This document shows positions 62,370 to 64,000 of a DNA stretch of 64,000 nt, piece by piece. Origin of the DNA: Cordylochernes scorpioides (taxonomy: Eukaryota; Arthropoda; Arachnida; Pseudoscorpiones; Chernetidae); the NCBI GenBank assembly GCA_030710605.1, contig CP092863.1:64022438-64086437 (forward strand), read 5' to 3'. Each line of letters begins with the position of its first letter. Within the stretch, counting starts at the first letter, position 1. The notes under the pieces were generated by a model that made no database searches, was not told the origin of the DNA, and saw only the letters and a list, made by a program, of their open reading frames with translations. The position numbers were made by a program, and so were the translations under genes.

Positions 62370-62525
62370 TCACCATTTTGAATTATAGATTAGAAACATA
62401 AGGTAAAACAGAACCATATCCAAATTAATAAATTAGATGTGACGTTTCACTTACAATATTGTTATCCTAACATCATATATAATTTTTTAATTGGATGTAG
62501 TCATGTTACCCTATGTATCTAATAC
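62370..62525. repeat. Fold-back element, family C, degraded
   Basis: TTTGAATTATAGATTAGAAAC..., GATGTGACGTTTCACTTACA and inverted TTGGATGTAGTCATGTTACC. Confidence 0.55.
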
Positions 62526-62609
62526 ATCATGAATAGACCCTTTGGGTAGAGCTGAATATTTCCAGTATCCACTCTGAGGCCTTCAGAAAGTTGAAACATT
62601 TCTTTGATA

Positions 62610-62779
62610 CAGTAGAACCTCCCTTTCATGGACACCCCACTAGCAGACACCTCTCTACAAAGTTTTCATTTGCAAAATTACCATTTATACTATTTAGTAA
62701 CTCTCCAGTAAGAAGACACCTATCCCTAAAGGACATTTTGGCTCTGCAATAAGGTGTCTTTTACAGGGAGGTTCTACTG
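62610..62779. mobile_element. Tigger-like MITE, type T1
   Basis: CAGTAGAACCTCCCTTTCAT to ACAGGGAGGTTCTACTG, TA flanks. Confidence 0.85.
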
Positions 62780-63019
62780 TATTATTGAAAAGAAACACAT
62801 TACCAGTAAATTTATCTGTTACAAAAAATATATAAACTATAAAAGTTTCTTATAAACACACAGTGAATGCAATTTTAACCATATTCTCTGCTTTTACAAA
62901 TCTGATTTCCAACACATTCCCAAAGGCAACCAGTTATTATATTTCTATCTTTCTTTATTGGGAAGTTCTACTGTATATAAGGCAACAATAATGTTCTTTT
63001 TCTTTATAAAAGAAGAAAG

Positions 63020-63180
63020 ACAAGTCGGGGAGAAGAGCATCTTTTATAAGAGAATGATTGTACAAGCTTTAAGACAAAATGCTTTTCTACAATTTTTTTT
63101 TTGTACCCATAGAAAGATGACTTTCTCAAAAGCTTGTACGATCATCCTCTTATAAAAGAATCTCTTCTCCCTGACTTTCT
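63020..63180. repeat. Fold-back repeat
   Basis: TCGGGGAGAAGAGCATCTTT...ACAAGCTTTAAG pairs with CTTGTACGATCATCCTCTTA...AGAATCTCTTCTCCCTGAC across a T-rich loop. No hammerhead core is seen. Confidence 0.75.
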
Positions 63181-63499
63181 TTTTCTATTTGGACTTACAA
63201 TTTGAACAGATTTCTTCCCCACATTCCATATACATGATATTCAGCATTACTCTAAAGAAATAGGTCAATTTAGGGAATTAAGACAAAGTGACCATTATTA
63301 AGTGGTTGCCTTTTCCTGTTTGTATGGCTGTTTTTTAATTATATGGTCTAAAAATTTAGAAAGTTAAAAAAAAATGGCCAAACCGTGGCTATAGTGAACC
63401 AAAAGCTCTGTCCCATTAGGGTTCACTATAGAGGGATTTTACTGTATATATATGAAGTAATACCTTATGTAAAAAGGTATGTAAACTAAACAGTTGATC

Positions 63500-63599
63500 N
63501 NNNNNNNNNNNNNNNNNNNNNNNNNNNNNNNNNNNNNNNNNNNNNNNNNNNNNNNNNNNNNNNNNNNNNNNNNNNNNNNNNNNNNNNNNNNNNNNNNNN
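63500..63599. other. Assembly gap (100 N)
   Basis: 100 N, placeholder size. Confidence 1.
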
Positions 63600-64000
63600 G
63601 TTCGAAGGGATTGCAGCTAATGTTAGCGCTTTATTGTATCTCACTTAACAGAAGGAATACAACAGTGGGACTTGTCTTCAACCTCCTCGTCAAAAGAATT
63701 CTTTGCGCCGTTGATGTCCTCTTGTGAAGCTTCCCGCTCCACACTATACACATGCAGCCTGGACTACACCGTCTTGTAGACCGCTCCGATGTCAGTGTCT
63801 CCTGGTACCGCCTTGTAGGATCATCCACACGCCCGGAGGCAAGTCGCCACGTCTTCTCCTCGCCTCGGATGTGACCAGACTCTGTCCTCCTCCACACAGG
63901 AATGCTGTTTTTAGCGCTTGCCACATGGCAGCGGGGGCAGCTTGAGTCCACCCCTCTTTCCCCAACTTTACTCTGGTATCTTGGCCTTGTCATCTATGTA
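63600..64000. other. GC-richer sequence after the gap, unassigned
   Basis: Compositionally unlike the preceding 25 kb. A 120-codon minus ORF and a 73-codon + ORF overlap without recognised domains. AATAAA-like and splice-like signals are too weak to call a gene. Confidence 0.3.

Noticed and set aside
63631-63993. 120-codon minus ORF after the second gap
   Set aside because: No recognised domain and the contig is cut at both ends; not enough to support a gene.

Overview
This 64 kb window is AT-rich, repeat-saturated animal DNA. I find no convincing host protein-coding gene, rRNA or functional tRNA. The coding sequence belongs to transposable elements: a Ty3/Gypsy LTR retrotransposon, an R1-like non-LTR retrotransposon, a deleted mariner, a Helitron fragment and several non-LTR 3' ends. 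Pogo/Tigger-like MITEs, mariner, R1-like elements and tRNA-derived SINEs fit an invertebrate, most likely an arthropod. I cannot name the species.

Layout. 1-300 is a 54-bp tandem array. About 514-5340 and 9437-14203 are two arms of a large inverted duplication. They share the same order of tandem repeats, MITEs, fold-back elements and SINEs, but differ in tandem copy number. A 100-base assembly gap (5362-5461) lies beside the inner end of the left arm. The spacer (5462-9436) is mostly fold-back repeats. 16.15-20.75 kb is the R1-like element with frameshifts. 22670-23813 is the mariner. 24-26.5 kb holds retrotransposon fragments, a solo LTR and fold-backs. 28127-33302 is a young Gypsy element with identical LTRs, inserted inside an older fold-back repeat. 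33.4-38 kb is AT-rich with few recognisable repeats. 38-63 kb is densely packed with pogo/Tigger-like MITEs, one recurring fold-back family, non-LTR 3' ends, minisatellites (41 bp, 113 bp, 166 bp), a Helitron remnant and a KE-rich 21-bp repeat ORF next to promoter-like and polyadenylation-like signals. A second 100-base gap is at 63500-63599.

Main observation. Several unrelated-looking fold-back (inverted) repeat families carry the same RNA architecture in their arms: stem I, CUGANGA, short hairpin, GAAA, 2-6 nt, UH, stem I. This is the core of a minimal type I hammerhead self-cleaving ribozyme. The best copies (3780-3821 and its mirror 11228-11269, 14569-14612, 39829-39870, 46709-46750, 52541-52582) have a 6-bp stem I, a 3-4 bp stem II and a stem III of only 1-3 bp. 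Minimal hammerheads of this kind are known from Penelope-like elements and retrozymes. No Penelope reverse transcriptase is visible here, so these would be non-autonomous derivatives in inverted-dimer form. All of this was read by eye; folding and covariance searches were not run.
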